DNA of 48,037 bases from assembly GCA_903834785.1 (NCBI GenBank), contig CAILKP010000099.1, forward strand, positions 1 through 48,037, read 5' to 3'. The notes beneath the pieces were generated by a model. That model saw nothing but the letters and a program-made list of their open reading frames with translations, ran no database searches and was not told the origin of the DNA. The position numbers were made by a program, and so were the translations under genes. Within the stretch, counting starts at the first letter, position 1; each line of letters starts with the position of its first letter. Source of the DNA: an uncultured bacterium. GTDB taxonomy: Bacteria; Planctomycetota; Phycisphaerae; Phycisphaerales; UBA1924. This document shows, piece by piece, positions 47,227 to 48,037 of this stretch.

Positions 47227-47263
47227 AAAAATGACAAACGCCGCTGGGGTTACCAGCGGCGTT
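47227..47263 (-). terminator. Rho-independent terminator after the 16S rRNA gene
   Basis: On the minus strand AACGCCGCTGG (47263-47253), loop TAACC, CCAGCGGCGTT (47247-47237) make a perfect 11-pair stem, followed by TGTCATTTTT. It lies about 130 bases after the 16S 3' end and should stop the rRNA transcript before any 23S gene. Confidence 0.85.
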
Positions 47264-47265
47264 CG

Positions 47266-47277
47266 CGTTAAAGAACA
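47266..47277 (-). promoter_or_regulatory. boxA-like antitermination site in the 16S trailer
   Basis: The minus strand reads TGTTCTTTAACG, which matches the E. coli rRNA boxA consensus TGCTCTTTAACA at 10 of 12 bases. BoxA binds NusB and S10 during rRNA transcription. Here it sits only 3 bases before the terminator stem. Confidence 0.6.
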
Positions 47278-47388
47278 GTTGGGTGTCCATCCACGGCCGA
47301 TTACTCGGACATGGCCTGTGCTAGGCACAGACGACCAGGAGCTGACCGACGAGTTCTGGTTCGCACCAGATGATTCGTCTAAGGTATC

Positions 47389-48037
<649 letters not shown>

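Overview
The window is high-GC bacterial DNA, most likely from a planctomycete of the Phycisphaerae type. The signs are a DUF1800/DUF1501 gene pair, C-terminal dockerin-like repeats ending in Gly-Cys, a PAPG...RRRR surface-sorting tail, a membrane protein with the planctomycete CGYD...CPECG zinc ribbon, and a 16S rRNA gene with no 23S gene behind it. Placement below phylum rests on these signatures only; the 16S fragment was not compared with a database.

Layout. 1-1.9 kb: a glycine-rich RRM protein (cut by the window edge), an enoyl-CoA hydratase-family enzyme and a GlcG/HbpS-like protein. 1.9-5.8 kb: a membrane-tethered NitT/TauT-type binding protein coupled to a hybrid histidine kinase. 6.0-6.5 kb: gene relics (an SDR fragment and the tail of a GC-dockerin gene). 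6.5-8.3 kb: an ECF sigma factor/anti-sigma pair. 8.8-10.5 kb: rnc and, divergently, rpmH with a terminator downstream. 10.7-19.1 kb: a minus-strand run starting with mutS and followed by an EF-hand/dockerin-like membrane protein, a cohesin-like secreted protein, a VIT-VWA protein and a lipoprotein. 19.3-23.2 kb: lysS and a chemoreceptor. 23.4-24.0 kb: tRNA-Ser(GCU) with a truncated tyrosine integrase fused into its antisense strand, the scar of an integrated element. 24.2-28.7 kb: small membrane proteins (two tandem YcxB-like paralogs), a CBS protein, a HIT protein and an SGNH-like secreted protein. 28.8-38.7 kb: six minus-strand genes (zinc-ribbon membrane protein, gltX, esterase-like protein, large membrane protein, ABC ATPase, ABC permease). 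39.1-46.3 kb: a methylmalonyl-CoA mutase-type large subunit, a PEP-CTERM-like DNRLRE protein, and a DUF1800-DUF1501-GC-dockerin operon. 46.3-48.0 kb: a methyltransferase and the 3' part of the 16S rRNA gene.

How genes work together. Four groups look functional: the binding protein with its kinase (ligand sensing); sigma with anti-sigma (cell-surface signalling); the cohesin-like/dockerin-like/VIT-VWA group (probably a surface assembly); and the esterase-membrane protein-ABC group (export or envelope work). The most unusual signals are the unlinked 16S gene whose short trailer carries a boxA-like site and a terminator, an RNase III lacking one usual metal-binding Asp, a glutamyl-tRNA synthetase with about 60 extra residues after KMSKR, and the cohesin/dockerin-like pair behind mutS.
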